In this document: in pieces, positions 50,827-58,664 of the stretch
Position numbering within the stretch: position 1 is the first letter of the stretch
Layout of the letters: the number at the start of each line of letters is the position of its first letter
NCBI GenBank assembly: GCA_046328715.1
Contig: JAXLWB010000011.1
Coordinates: 1 to 64,000 of the forward strand
Origin: JAXLWB01 sp046328715
GTDB lineage: Bacteria > Chloroflexota > Anaerolineae > Caldilineales > Caldilineaceae
Direction: 5' to 3'
DNA: 64,000 nucleotides
Made by a program: the position numbers and the translations under genes
Notes under the pieces: model-generated
What the model saw: the letters and a program-made list of their open reading frames with translations, nothing else
What the model was told of the DNA's origin: nothing
Database searches by the model: none

Positions 50827-53718
50827 GTGACCAACTTGCTTCAATTAACCTTATTTGGCAGCCCGGCAGTGCGATATCACGACCAACCCGTGACCGGCTT
50901 TCGGTCAAGCAAAGCGCAAGCGTTGCTCTATTACCTCGCTGTCACTGGGCGTTCACACACACGCCCGACGCTCGCTGGTCTCTTCTGGGGTGACCAACCG
51001 GAAGAAGCCGCACGTACCAGCCTAAGCAAATGTCTCTCCAACCTGCGCGATCTGGTCGGCGACACCGTCTTGATTGACCGGCAGACGGTTGTCTTTAACC
51101 GCAATCTGCCCTATTACCTGGACATTGAACACTTTCTGGCGGGCATTGGTCAGTCCCCCACACCGGAGACCATCCCTACCTGGCAAGCCGCCCTAGCCCT
51201 CTACCGCGGCGACTTTTTGGAAGGCTTCTATGTCCGTGATGCCCCTGAGTTTGAACAGTGGGTGCTGGTTCAACGCGCCCATTACCGCGAAGCCGTGGTG
51301 CAAGGGCTGCACACCGTGGCCAATTGGCATGATCAACAAGGCGACTTGCCTCAAGCCATCAGCCATACTCGCCGCCTGTTGACCTTGGAGCCGTGGCGCG
51401 AAGAGGCACACCGCCAGTTGATGATGCGATTGGCGCGCAGCGGGCAACGGGCGGCGGCGCTGGCACAGTCTGAGACCTGTCGCCGGATTTTGGACGAGGA
51501 GTTGGCAGTCGCGCCGGATGCGGAGACGGTGGCGCTGGTGGAGGCGATTCGAGCTGGTGAGTTTGATAAGGGGAGGGGGTGGCAAGGTGACAAGGTGAAT
51601 AGCAAGCAGGATCATCTTGTCACCTTGCCACCCCCTTACCCTGTCAGGAATAACCTGCCAATGCCGCCTACCCCACTGATCGGGCGCGAACGCGAACTGG
51701 CCGAACTAGAAGAGTTGCTCAGCAACCCGCAGTGCAAACTGATTACCATCACTGGTCCTGGCGGCATCGGTAAGACCCGCTTGGCCTTGGCTGCGGCGGC
51801 AGCGCAAAGTAATAAATTTCAGCATGGCGCGGTCTTTGTCCCGTTGGCTGGCGTTTCGTCGGCCCAATTTCTGCCGCAGGCGATTCTTGCGGCGCTCAAT
51901 GTTCCGTTACAAGGTGATCTTTCTCCCCAACAACAGGTGCGCGCTGTTTTGTACAACCAGGAACGTTTGCTGGTATTGGACAACTATGAGCACTTGCTGC
52001 CGGACATCGATCTGTTGCTCGACATGCTGCACTACGCGCCGCAGATTATGTTGTTGGTGACTTCGCGTGAACGTCTAGCACTGCAAGCAGAACATTTATT
52101 TGAGATGACCGGGCTGGACTATCCGCATCTGCCATCAACCCAACTAGGGACAAAATCAGCCTCGGATCCGACTAGGTATGCAGCGCTCCAACTCTTTCTG
52201 CAGCGGGTGCGCCAAACACAACCGCGCTTTATGCCGAACAACGAAGAGATGATGGCGATTGTACGCATCTGCCGCATCAGCGAAGGGATGCCGCTGGCGC
52301 TGGAATTGGCCGCGGCTGTGGTGCGCGAGCAGCCGATCGTTGCGCTAGCCGCTGCGCTGGAAGAAGGTCAAGCCCGCTTATCAGCTCGCCTGCGTGATCT
52401 GCCGGAACGCCATCATGCGATGGGAGCAGTCTTCGATCATTCCTGGCATTTGCTCTCTGCGACTGAGCAGGAAGTGCTCGCTGCGCTTTCAGTCTTTCAT
52501 GGTGGTTTAGGGGCTGAAGCTGCTCAGGAAGTAGTAAACGCAACATCTGGGATCTTGGTGGCTCTGGTTGATAAATCATGGCTACGGCGGAATGCAACTG
52601 GACGCTATGAAATTCATGAATTGGTGCGTCAGTATGCCAGTGAGCAACTGCTAGGATCTGGCGAGTTTGACAAAGTACAAAAGCACTACACCCAATATTT
52701 TCTGCAATTTTCTGCTACCGCAAAATCTGGTCTTTTGGGGATACAACAGGTTGAGTGGATGACGCGGATAGAGCAAGAGATCGATAACATACGCGCCGTC
52801 TTGCAGTGGTTTACTAGATACAAACCGGAAGACGCACTGTACATGATGCTCAACTTATTTTGGTTTTTTCAATCAAGTGGTCATTTACAGGAAGGATGTA
52901 ATTGGTTTACGGCGGCGCTGGCGTATCCAACGTCAATTTCAATCCTTGTACGCGCAAATAGCCATAGTGCTGCTGGCTTTCTTGCTGTTTGCATGAACAA
53001 AATTAATGAAGCAGATGAACTGTTTGCAAAAAGTTTGGCATTTTTTCAGCAGCTGAAGACCGATGATCGGCAGGTTGCTGATGGGTTGGCCAATGTGCTT
53101 AACCGGCAGAGCCTAGTCCCGCTCTTTCGTGGTGATTATGCGCAAACATTGCATTTATGTCAGCAGAGTTTGGACGTGGCGCGACCGATTGGCTCCCAGT
53201 GGCAAGTATCACTTGCCTTATTCTATGCGGGCGAAGCGCTCTATCATCAAGGCTTATTTGCCCAGTCCCAAAGCACTTATGAAGAAAGCCTGCGCCTGTG
53301 TGATGCAGTGGGCAATCTACGCAGCAGTGGGCGCAGGCTGGTGCGACTCGGTCATGTGGTCTGTGCTCAGGATAAGCTGGTCGAAGCGATCAGGCTATTC
53401 AAAAAAGGGCTGCTGGTTGCCGTGGAATGTCAAGACCAACCAGGCATCAGTTTTGCGTTTGTTGGGCTGGCGAGAACTGCCGCTGCCAGCGGAGCTCATC
53501 AACGCGCGGTTCGGCTCCTGGCAGCCAAAGAAGAAATGACAACCATCAACCCGATTGCGCGCTATTGGCCAATGGATCGCATTGAAAACGAGCGCACGTT
53601 GTTGCTTCTTCATGCCCATTTGGATGATGCGACCTTCGCTGCTGCTTGGTCAGAGGGTGCAGCAATGTCGTTAGAGCAAGCCGTGGCTTACGCACTGTCT
53701 GACTGTCCGAACGTATGA
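50827..53718 (+). CDS. SARP-like regulator 2: BTAD + NB-ARC/AAA ATPase + TPR (paralogue of regulator 1)
   Basis: 963 residues from GTG 50827, chosen by alignment with the paralogue (VTNLLQLTLFGSPAVRYHDQ against MTRLLELTLFGSPVVRYHGQ); the upstream open frame runs through operator-like repeats. Same order: winged helix, BTAD, ATPase (ITGPGGIGKTRLALAAAAA; LLVLDNYEHLLPDI), TPR-like C-terminus. Much of the first 650 residues is nearly identical to regulator 1, and the C-terminal sensor part is more diverged, which suggests different inputs on a shared DNA-binding end. A 24-bp hairpin of GACAAGGT-type words encodes the linker. It is convergent with the acyltransferase/oxidase operon. Confidence 0.92.
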   Translation: MTNLLQLTLFGSPAVRYHDQPVTGFRSSKAQALLYYLAVTGRSHTRPTLAGLFWGDQPEEAARTSLSKCLSNLRDLVGDTVLIDRQTVVFNRNLPYYLDIEHFLAGIGQSPTPETIPTWQAALALYRGDFLEGFYVRDAPEFEQWVLVQRAHYREAVVQGLHTVANWHDQQGDLPQAISHTRRLLTLEPWREEAHRQLMMRLARSGQRAAALAQSETCRRILDEELAVAPDAETVALVEAIRAGEFDKGRGWQGDKVNSKQDHLVTLPPPYPVRNNLPMPPTPLIGRERELAELEELLSNPQCKLITITGPGGIGKTRLALAAAAAQSNKFQHGAVFVPLAGVSSAQFLPQAILAALNVPLQGDLSPQQQVRAVLYNQERLLVLDNYEHLLPDIDLLLDMLHYAPQIMLLVTSRERLALQAEHLFEMTGLDYPHLPSTQLGTKSASDPTRYAALQLFLQRVRQTQPRFMPNNEEMMAIVRICRISEGMPLALELAAAVVREQPIVALAAALEEGQARLSARLRDLPERHHAMGAVFDHSWHLLSATEQEVLAALSVFHGGLGAEAAQEVVNATSGILVALVDKSWLRRNATGRYEIHELVRQYASEQLLGSGEFDKVQKHYTQYFLQFSATAKSGLLGIQQVEWMTRIEQEIDNIRAVLQWFTRYKPEDALYMMLNLFWFFQSSGHLQEGCNWFTAALAYPTSISILVRANSHSAAGFLAVCMNKINEADELFAKSLAFFQQLKTDDRQVADGLANVLNRQSLVPLFRGDYAQTLHLCQQSLDVARPIGSQWQVSLALFYAGEALYHQGLFAQSQSTYEESLRLCDAVGNLRSSGRRLVRLGHVVCAQDKLVEAIRLFKKGLLVAVECQDQPGISFAFVGLARTAAASGAHQRAVRLLAAKEEMTTINPIARYWPMDRIENERTLLLLHAHLDDATFAAAWSEGAAMSLEQAVAYALSDCPNV
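51575..51635 (+). repeat. 24-bp hairpin of octamer words inside SARP gene 2
   Basis: Arms 51575-51598 (GGGGGTGGCAAGGTGACAAG...) and 51612-51635 match at 23 of 24 positions, with a 13-nt loop. It occupies the same interdomain linker as the repeat in SARP gene 1, in frame, but its sequence differs in length and flanks. Confidence 0.85.
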
Positions 53719-53824
53719 ACGTCACCGATGCAACCAGCTTAGTGCCAGCACAAGTTGCCACCCTCAAGATGTTGGTAACACTCTCAACATGGCACATACT
53801 CGAATCACGGGGTTGGTGCTGAAG

Positions 53825-54352
53825 TCATTGTTCATCATGTTTATGCCCTTCTACCAGATTCATCTGATACCGCTTGTCTTCCCATAATTCCGCTACTGGA
53901 TCAAGCCGATCAAACTCTTCGCTGGTCATGCCAAAGACAATCGTATCATAATGACGACCATTGGTATAGGCGGTACGCCGCAGCCGCCCCTCAAAAACAA
54001 AGCCAAATTTTTCGTGCATCTGCAGCGAACGTTCATTAAAGTTGTAAACTAGTGAGGTTAGTTTTTGGTAGCCCAACTCACGAAAATAGAAACGCGCCAC
54101 CAGTTTAATCGCCTCCGTTGCATAGCCGCGTCGCCAATAAGCGACATAGGGGCAATCTTCGATGTTGCTGCCATCTTCAATTTCCGCAAACAATCTGCGC
54201 CAACTGCGCTCGGAGTCGGCATAGCTCCACTCCTGGCGCCGTCGTTGCCATTGCCCTTCTGGCACTTGCCCGCGGTGTGCTGTCAGCCAGGTGTCAACCA
54301 TCACTTGTGCCATGCCGGGGGCATCTGTCATTGTTGCGAGTCGAATGATCAT
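53825..54352 (-). CDS. chimeric GNAT acetyltransferase, probable product of an internal deletion
   Basis: 175 residues from ATG 54352, which overlaps the stop of the upstream oxidase gene by four bases (ATGA). Residues 1-70 (MIIRLATMTDAPGMAQVMVD, TAHRGQVPEGQWQRRRQEW, ERSWRRLFAEIEDG) resemble the start of the acetyltransferase at 38699-39244. From about residue 72 (YWRRGYATEAIKLVARFYFR, NERSLQMHEKFGFVFEGRLR) it follows the C-terminus of the RimL-type protein at 37972-38586. The acetyl-CoA loop RRGYATEA is present, but the central beta strands of a complete GNAT fold are missing, so activity is doubtful. Those two genes are neighbours in the same order, so a deletion between ancestral copies explains it. 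Confidence 0.8.
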   Translation of the reverse strand: MIIRLATMTDAPGMAQVMVDTWLTAHRGQVPEGQWQRRRQEWSYADSERSWRRLFAEIEDGSNIEDCPYVAYWRRGYATEAIKLVARFYFRELGYQKLTSLVYNFNERSLQMHEKFGFVFEGRLRRTAYTNGRHYDTIVFGMTSEEFDRLDPVAELWEDKRYQMNLVEGHKHDEQ

Positions 54353-56034
54353 AGTCCAACCCTCTGCTGCGACGAGGTTGTCTGTAAATCCTGCGTTGGA
54401 ATGACTGCATCGTCCGTCTGCCAATGAGTCCGAAAATCGTAGTGACCGGGTGCGAGGATATCATTGGGATCGAGCATCTGCTTCAGTCTCTGCACGACTC
54501 CAACATAGACCGGGTCGTCTGGTGCCATGTGCATCGACTGGATGCCGAGCCGGACAGGACTATAGCCCTCGCGGTTGAGTTGAAGAAGAATTTCATCGTG
54601 ACATTTCTTGGCGGCGATTTCCTCTTCCGGCACAGCCTGATCGAACATGATCACGATGAACGATTTGAGATACCACTGATTCATATTGAAGAACATACAC
54701 ATCGGCTCGAGTCCATTGGCGAGTGCAGCATTTTCAACAATTCTAGTGACGCGCGCAATATGTTTTCCGTCGAACGGTAGTGACGGGCAGATCCAGTGAA
54801 GTCCACAGCGATCCCGATCGGGGTCAGCCACCTTTGGCGGTGCTCCACGCTTGCGCCAGTAAATGCTTGAGACCTCAAGTTTCGTCGGCTGACCCAAGAA
54901 GATCGATTTGAAGTAGATGGCGTCGATCATCTTTTCCACGTCGATGCCAGTGAGCTTTGAAAGTGGTTTTTTGAAGTGGTTGATCAAACGGGCTGTGACT
55001 GAATCGATAATCAGCAGTTTGTTGACTTTTCCTTTTAGTGCGCGCTTGATGATTCTCTTTTGTGACTGTGCCATCCAAAAGCTAGGTGCATAAATCCCAA
55101 GAAACCCAACCCACCGTACACCTTGCCAAGTTGCCGGCAGACGTTCAAGCAGTTGCTGGGGTGATGGCGGCGGATTCTCTTGCCAGGGGAAGGTGATCTG
55201 TGCCGACAGGAAACGAAAGACATTCCAAAGCGAATAGGCTGTATCGCCCAGGATCGCCAATTGGTGAAGCTTTCTGATTTCTGCATTGGCGGTAATTAAT
55301 TCTTCCTCGCTGTTCGCAGCAAAGACAACGCACTGGAAGTAGGGAGGCCGCCGCGCTAACCAAAAGGTCATTCGCGTCACCACCGCCAAGTTGGATTGAA
55401 AAAAGAGACCTTCCACCGCTGGTCCCAACCCAAAGGGACTCAAGTGGCCGGTCAAAGATCCAGAGAACGCAGCGAGTCCGGTCTGGAGCCGTTCTCCATT
55501 AGGCAAGATCGCTTCTAGCGCACAGCAAGAACGAGCCCGATCACCGAGTGGGCCAACCCCGTCTCCGCGTTCAAGTGCATTCGCCAACATGCTCGAATCC
55601 GGTGGCCCACCGATTGCTGCAAAGCCCAAAGCCGATCCCTTCTCTCGCAAAAATTCTGCCACCTGCTGAAAGGTGACTCCGGGTTCAACAGTGATGTAAG
55701 CTTGCTCTTCAGAGAATTCAAGAATCCGATTCATCCGCTGCAGATCCAAGACACAGTTTCCACTTTGCGCGGGAACCCGCGATCCAAGCCCCCAATTTCG
55801 ACCGCGGCTGATTGGATAGAGCGGCATTTTGCATCTGTTCGCCGTGCGTACGATCGCTTGTACCTCTTCGACGCTGGCTGGCAAGACGACAAGACAAATC
55901 CGCTGATCCGTTTCGAAGGTGGCTTGTTCATATTGACCGATCCTCGCTCGGTCGCAAATCACATATTGCTCGCCAACGATTTTGATAAGTTCGTCGGCAA
56001 ATTCTTCCTCTCCATTCGACAGATCATGTCCCAT
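54349..56034 (-). CDS. FAD-dependent oxidase, vanillyl-alcohol oxidase/4-cresol dehydrogenase family
   Basis: 561 residues. The N-terminal PCMH/FAD_binding_4 domain shows VVLPASVEEVQAIVRTANRC, PLYPISRGRNWGLGSRVPAQ, VLDLQRMNRILEFSEEQAYI, VEPGVTFQQVAEFLREKG, and GGPPDSSMLANALERGDGVG then PLGDRARSCC, which follow 4-cresol dehydrogenase (PchF) closely. The C-terminal substrate domain ends LGIQSMHMAPDDPVYVGVVQ and LKQMLDPNDILAPGHYDF. The family oxidises para-alkylphenols at the benzylic position. No cytochrome subunit gene is adjacent, so an oxidase rather than dehydrogenase is more likely. No signal peptide. Twelve bases after the acyltransferase gene, four-base overlap with the next gene: clearly one operon. 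Confidence 0.88.
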   Translation of the reverse strand: MGHDLSNGEEEFADELIKIVGEQYVICDRARIGQYEQATFETDQRICLVVLPASVEEVQAIVRTANRCKMPLYPISRGRNWGLGSRVPAQSGNCVLDLQRMNRILEFSEEQAYITVEPGVTFQQVAEFLREKGSALGFAAIGGPPDSSMLANALERGDGVGPLGDRARSCCALEAILPNGERLQTGLAAFSGSLTGHLSPFGLGPAVEGLFFQSNLAVVTRMTFWLARRPPYFQCVVFAANSEEELITANAEIRKLHQLAILGDTAYSLWNVFRFLSAQITFPWQENPPPSPQQLLERLPATWQGVRWVGFLGIYAPSFWMAQSQKRIIKRALKGKVNKLLIIDSVTARLINHFKKPLSKLTGIDVEKMIDAIYFKSIFLGQPTKLEVSSIYWRKRGAPPKVADPDRDRCGLHWICPSLPFDGKHIARVTRIVENAALANGLEPMCMFFNMNQWYLKSFIVIMFDQAVPEEEIAAKKCHDEILLQLNREGYSPVRLGIQSMHMAPDDPVYVGVVQRLKQMLDPNDILAPGHYDFRTHWQTDDAVIPTQDLQTTSSQQRVGL

Positions 56035-56046
56035 ATCGTCCTCAAG

Positions 56047-56739
56047 CTAGTTTAGAGCGAATTCATACAACTTTGGATTGCCATTGAGCCAATATCTATC
56101 ATACTTCTTGAAGAGTTCGTCATGCCGCTGATGATTCAACGTAACCTCAGTCGTGGTTAAGAGCGTTAATCCAGCAGATACAACTAGATTAACGACTGGG
56201 TGTAACATAATTCCCCAGAGCTGGGTCTTGCCATATACATTTTCAGAGATATATTTAGCCATTTCGAAACCTCTGCTTGCGATAACGGCAGGCAAGTTTA
56301 TTTTTCTTGAATATTCACTTCTACATTCGGGCGTAAGGGCGAATCTACTGATTTCCGCAGATTTGAACGGGTCAAATTTTCCGCACTGGAAGAATTCCCA
56401 CCCTTCTAGTGGCGTTACCAAGCTCATTGCCTCTAGCGGTGGCATATCAATGTTTGTATTCTGATGAGGACTCACCACAACTCGAAAACTTCCAAGTGGT
56501 GCCACTTCACCCGTAAGTGGACTCATCCCGGTTATTAAGAGCGTGCGCGCAAGCCCTTTTTGGTGATAAACATCATCACACAACTCAGCATAGACCTCTT
56601 GGATAGTTAACGACCGCGTGGAAAACTTGATATAGTTCGATGCTGCAATCATAAAAGCTATCTCTAACTTCTCGTTGTCATCCGTTACATCTTCAACAGT
56701 GACAGACTGAATGATTTCGTCGGCACTCACTGTAGACAT
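56047..56739 (-). CDS. LuxI/FeeM-like N-acyl (amino acid or homoserine lactone) synthase candidate
   Basis: 230 residues. The segment LGSFRVVVSPHQNTN, the acidic DMPPLEAMSL, and above all AEISRFALTPECRSE around 128-142 match the E-x-S/G-R-F/L signature shared by LuxI-type autoinducer synthases and FeeM-type long-chain N-acyl amino acid synthases, both of GNAT fold. Length and motif spacing fit both families. Later segments (YGKTQLWGIMLHPVVNLVVS) are not specific. AGGGGATT lies before the ATG. First gene of the three-gene operon with the flavo-oxidase. The acyl donor (acyl-ACP or acyl-CoA) and amine acceptor cannot be told. The assignment rests on motif recognition, with no strong full-length match I can verify. 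Confidence 0.6.
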   Translation of the reverse strand: MSTVSADEIIQSVTVEDVTDDNEKLEIAFMIAASNYIKFSTRSLTIQEVYAELCDDVYHQKGLARTLLITGMSPLTGEVAPLGSFRVVVSPHQNTNIDMPPLEAMSLVTPLEGWEFFQCGKFDPFKSAEISRFALTPECRSEYSRKINLPAVIASRGFEMAKYISENVYGKTQLWGIMLHPVVNLVVSAGLTLLTTTEVTLNHQRHDELFKKYDRYWLNGNPKLYEFALN

Positions 56740-56844
56740 GTTAATCCCCTTGCTCTGTTACAAATGATTGCCACGACAAAAGTCTCGGTCATATTCCGGC
56801 ATAATCATACTGACATGTAGAAGCAAGTATTAGCTCTGTAGCGG

Positions 56845-56914
56845 TTAGGCGATTAGGAGATTAGGAGATTATCGGGCTGGACAATTCCTCAATCTCCCAA
56901 TCGCTCAATCTCAA
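56845..56914. repeat. palindrome of 8-bp GATTAGGA/AATCTCCC words
   Basis: GATTAGGA at 56851-56858 and 56859-56866 plus a partial copy face AATCTCCC, AATCGCTC and AATCTCAA at 56891-56914. The arms pair imperfectly. Located between the cupin gene's end and the acyltransferase promoter, in a 378-bp stretch (56740-57117) with no other recognisable feature. Confidence 0.65.
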
Positions 56915-57117
56915 AACTGCTCGTGATGAATGCTCGCTAGAATCTTGACTATTTCTTTACTATTCCATTGCCCCATGCTGCTGATTCCAGGCGATCATCT
57001 TCGCCGCCCTCAACTTGTCCATCTCCCGAACGGCAGACATCGCGAAGGAAAAGTAAATGTTTGCCCACAGGCGTGAATCGAGCGTGCAGGGGCGGCTTCG
57101 TAACCCACGATGCGCAC

Positions 57118-57948
57118 CTACTTGCTGTTCGCTGCCAAGCGCATCTGATAGAAGGTTTTGGGTCCAGGCGGCGCATTGTCGGTGCTAATCCCTTCTTTGG
57201 TCGTCGAGAGTTTCGCCCCTTTGGGCAACAGCGCCAACGCCGAGACGGTGACCAAATCCTGCCCGGCATTGCCGATCTCCAAATACTCGCCCGGTATCTC
57301 AATGAATGCCTCACCCGCTTTGTAGACCTTCTCCGCACCCTGTTCGTCGCGCACGGTCTGCTCGCCGTTTAACACCGTCACAAGCAATTCTCCACCATGT
57401 GTGTGAAAAGGCGCCCACGTACCGGCCGGGAAGTCAACCAGCAATTGCACCAGTTCAAATTCACCTAATGGTTGGGTCACGGGCATCTGCGTCTTATAAA
57501 CGGTCGTGGGACCTGGAGGAGCGTTGTCGGTATTGATCCCCTCTTTAGTCGTGGAAAGTGCCGCCCCTTTGGGCAGCAGGGCCGCGGCAGAAACGGTGAC
57601 TAATTCCTGTCCAGCATTGCCGATTTCCAAATATTCGCCTGGCGTTTCGGTAAAACTCTCACCCGCTTTGTAGATTTTCTCGTTGCCTTGCTCATCCCGT
57701 ACGGTCTGCTCACCCTTCAGCACGGTGACCAGCAACATACCACCATGGGTGTGCGCTGGCGTCCAGGTGCCAGGAGGAAAGTCCACAATCAGTTGTACCA
57801 ACTCAAATTCACCTGTCAGATCGGCAACCGGCACCGAAGTCGTTGACGCTTCTCCGCTTCCCACGGTGTTGGATACCGGCTGAATCGGCATACAGGCAGA
57901 GAGTAGCGAGACACAAAACAACAGTAAACCCCGTGAGATCAACTTCAT
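57118..57948 (-). CDS. double-cupin lipoprotein
   Basis: 276 residues from ATG 57948 (CAAGGAG upstream). The signal peptide ends in the lipobox LLSAC. Two cupin domains follow as an internal duplication: FELVQLIVDFPPGTWTPAHT then HGGMLLVTVLKGEQTVRDEQ, and FELVQLLVDFPAGTWAPFHT then HGGELLVTVLNGEQTVRDEQ. The copies, about 125 residues each, are about 75% identical and include the shared tail LPKGAxLSTTKEGIxTDNAP. The metal-binding His pair of cupins is present (AHTHGG, FHTHGG), and the Glu/His set is partly changed. An envelope-bound small-molecule binder or dioxygenase-like protein; function unknown. Confidence 0.88.
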   Translation of the reverse strand: MKLISRGLLLFCVSLLSACMPIQPVSNTVGSGEASTTSVPVADLTGEFELVQLIVDFPPGTWTPAHTHGGMLLVTVLKGEQTVRDEQGNEKIYKAGESFTETPGEYLEIGNAGQELVTVSAAALLPKGAALSTTKEGINTDNAPPGPTTVYKTQMPVTQPLGEFELVQLLVDFPAGTWAPFHTHGGELLVTVLNGEQTVRDEQGAEKVYKAGEAFIEIPGEYLEIGNAGQDLVTVSALALLPKGAKLSTTKEGISTDNAPPGPKTFYQMRLAANSK

Positions 57949-57973
57949 CTGTTTGCTCCTTGGTTGATAAGAA

Positions 57974-58204
57974 TTAATTTGCATCCTCAGATATGGAGAC
58001 ATTTTTCTCTTCCTCTCCGTGTCCTGAACCTATGAGCTTCTCTAGGACAGTCATCAATGTTGTGGTGTCAGCACAGGCATGTTGCCAGCCTGTGCGTGGA
58101 TCTTCCAGGCGAAAACGCCAAGTGACGCGCTCTGGCGGGCCACGACTTTGCTCTTGCCACACGGTCAGGAGGTAGATGCGGTAATAGGGCGGTTTGCTGG
58201 TCAT
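57974..58204 (-). CDS. small conserved protein of unknown function
   Basis: 76 residues from ATG 58204, with an in-frame GTG at 58213. It reads YYRIYLLTVWQEQSR, then VTWRFRLEDPRTG with QHACADTTTLMTVLEKL. The strand pattern resembles short proteins commonly seen in Chloroflexota next to regulators, whose function is not known. No signal peptide or membrane segment. It precedes the cupin lipoprotein by 25 bp and is probably cotranscribed with it. The composite TCGCGACG repeat lies 80-120 bp upstream. Confidence 0.6.
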   Translation of the reverse strand: MTSKPPYYRIYLLTVWQEQSRGPPERVTWRFRLEDPRTGWQHACADTTTLMTVLEKLIGSGHGEEEKNVSISEDAN

Positions 58205-58283
58205 GGTTGGCACGAAGCTGCTGGCAGTCCAAGCAATAACGAGATACGTGAAAAGTATACCTGGGTAAACATCGATGTCTGGC

Positions 58284-58330
58284 GCTAGGATAGCAGGCTG
58301 CCAGGACGGGATCGCGACGAGATCGCGACG
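58284..58330 (+). promoter_or_regulatory. third copy of the 11-bp-spaced TCGCGACG composite motif
   Basis: GCTAGGATAGCAGG (58284-58297) is followed by a degenerate repeat CCAGGACG (58301), then TCGCGACG at 58312 and 58323: steps of 11 bp, and TAGCAG starts 10 bp before the first repeat. In this orientation no gene follows on the plus strand. The nearest gene is the small leftward gene at 57974-58204. Confidence 0.55.
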
Positions 58331-58664
58331 AACTTTTCTGGAATACTCTTATATTTTTCTGTTTGGATTTTTGTTGTTTGTGTCAGCCTGGCAGACATCG
58401 TTTGAAGGCTCAGCTTGTTCGTAAATAGTTGTACATCGGAAGCCAGCAAAACGATTGATCACGGAGTAGGTGACCTGCACTTGGCCGACTCAAGACGCAG
58501 GTCGAGTGGCACGATAGGCCTGTAGATGAGTATGGCGGAGTCACTGTATGAGGTACTGCTAGATTGGAAATGTTCTCCTTCGGGAAGAGAGTTCCGAAGG
58601 GTTTGGGCAAGAACTAGATGGATATACCAATTGCTGGTGAACGGTTAAACGGAGAAGGCAAACG
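58331..58664. other. intergenic region, no gene seen
   Basis: About 330 bp between the repeat motif and the response-regulator stop. CGGGAAGAGAGTTCCGAAGG near 58577 forms an imperfect hairpin. No coding frame is supported. Confidence 0.4.

Noticed and set aside
56949..57338. 129-residue minus-strand frame overlapping the cupin gene end
   Set aside because: Arg-rich, in a different frame from the clear cupin lipoprotein, and with no domain.
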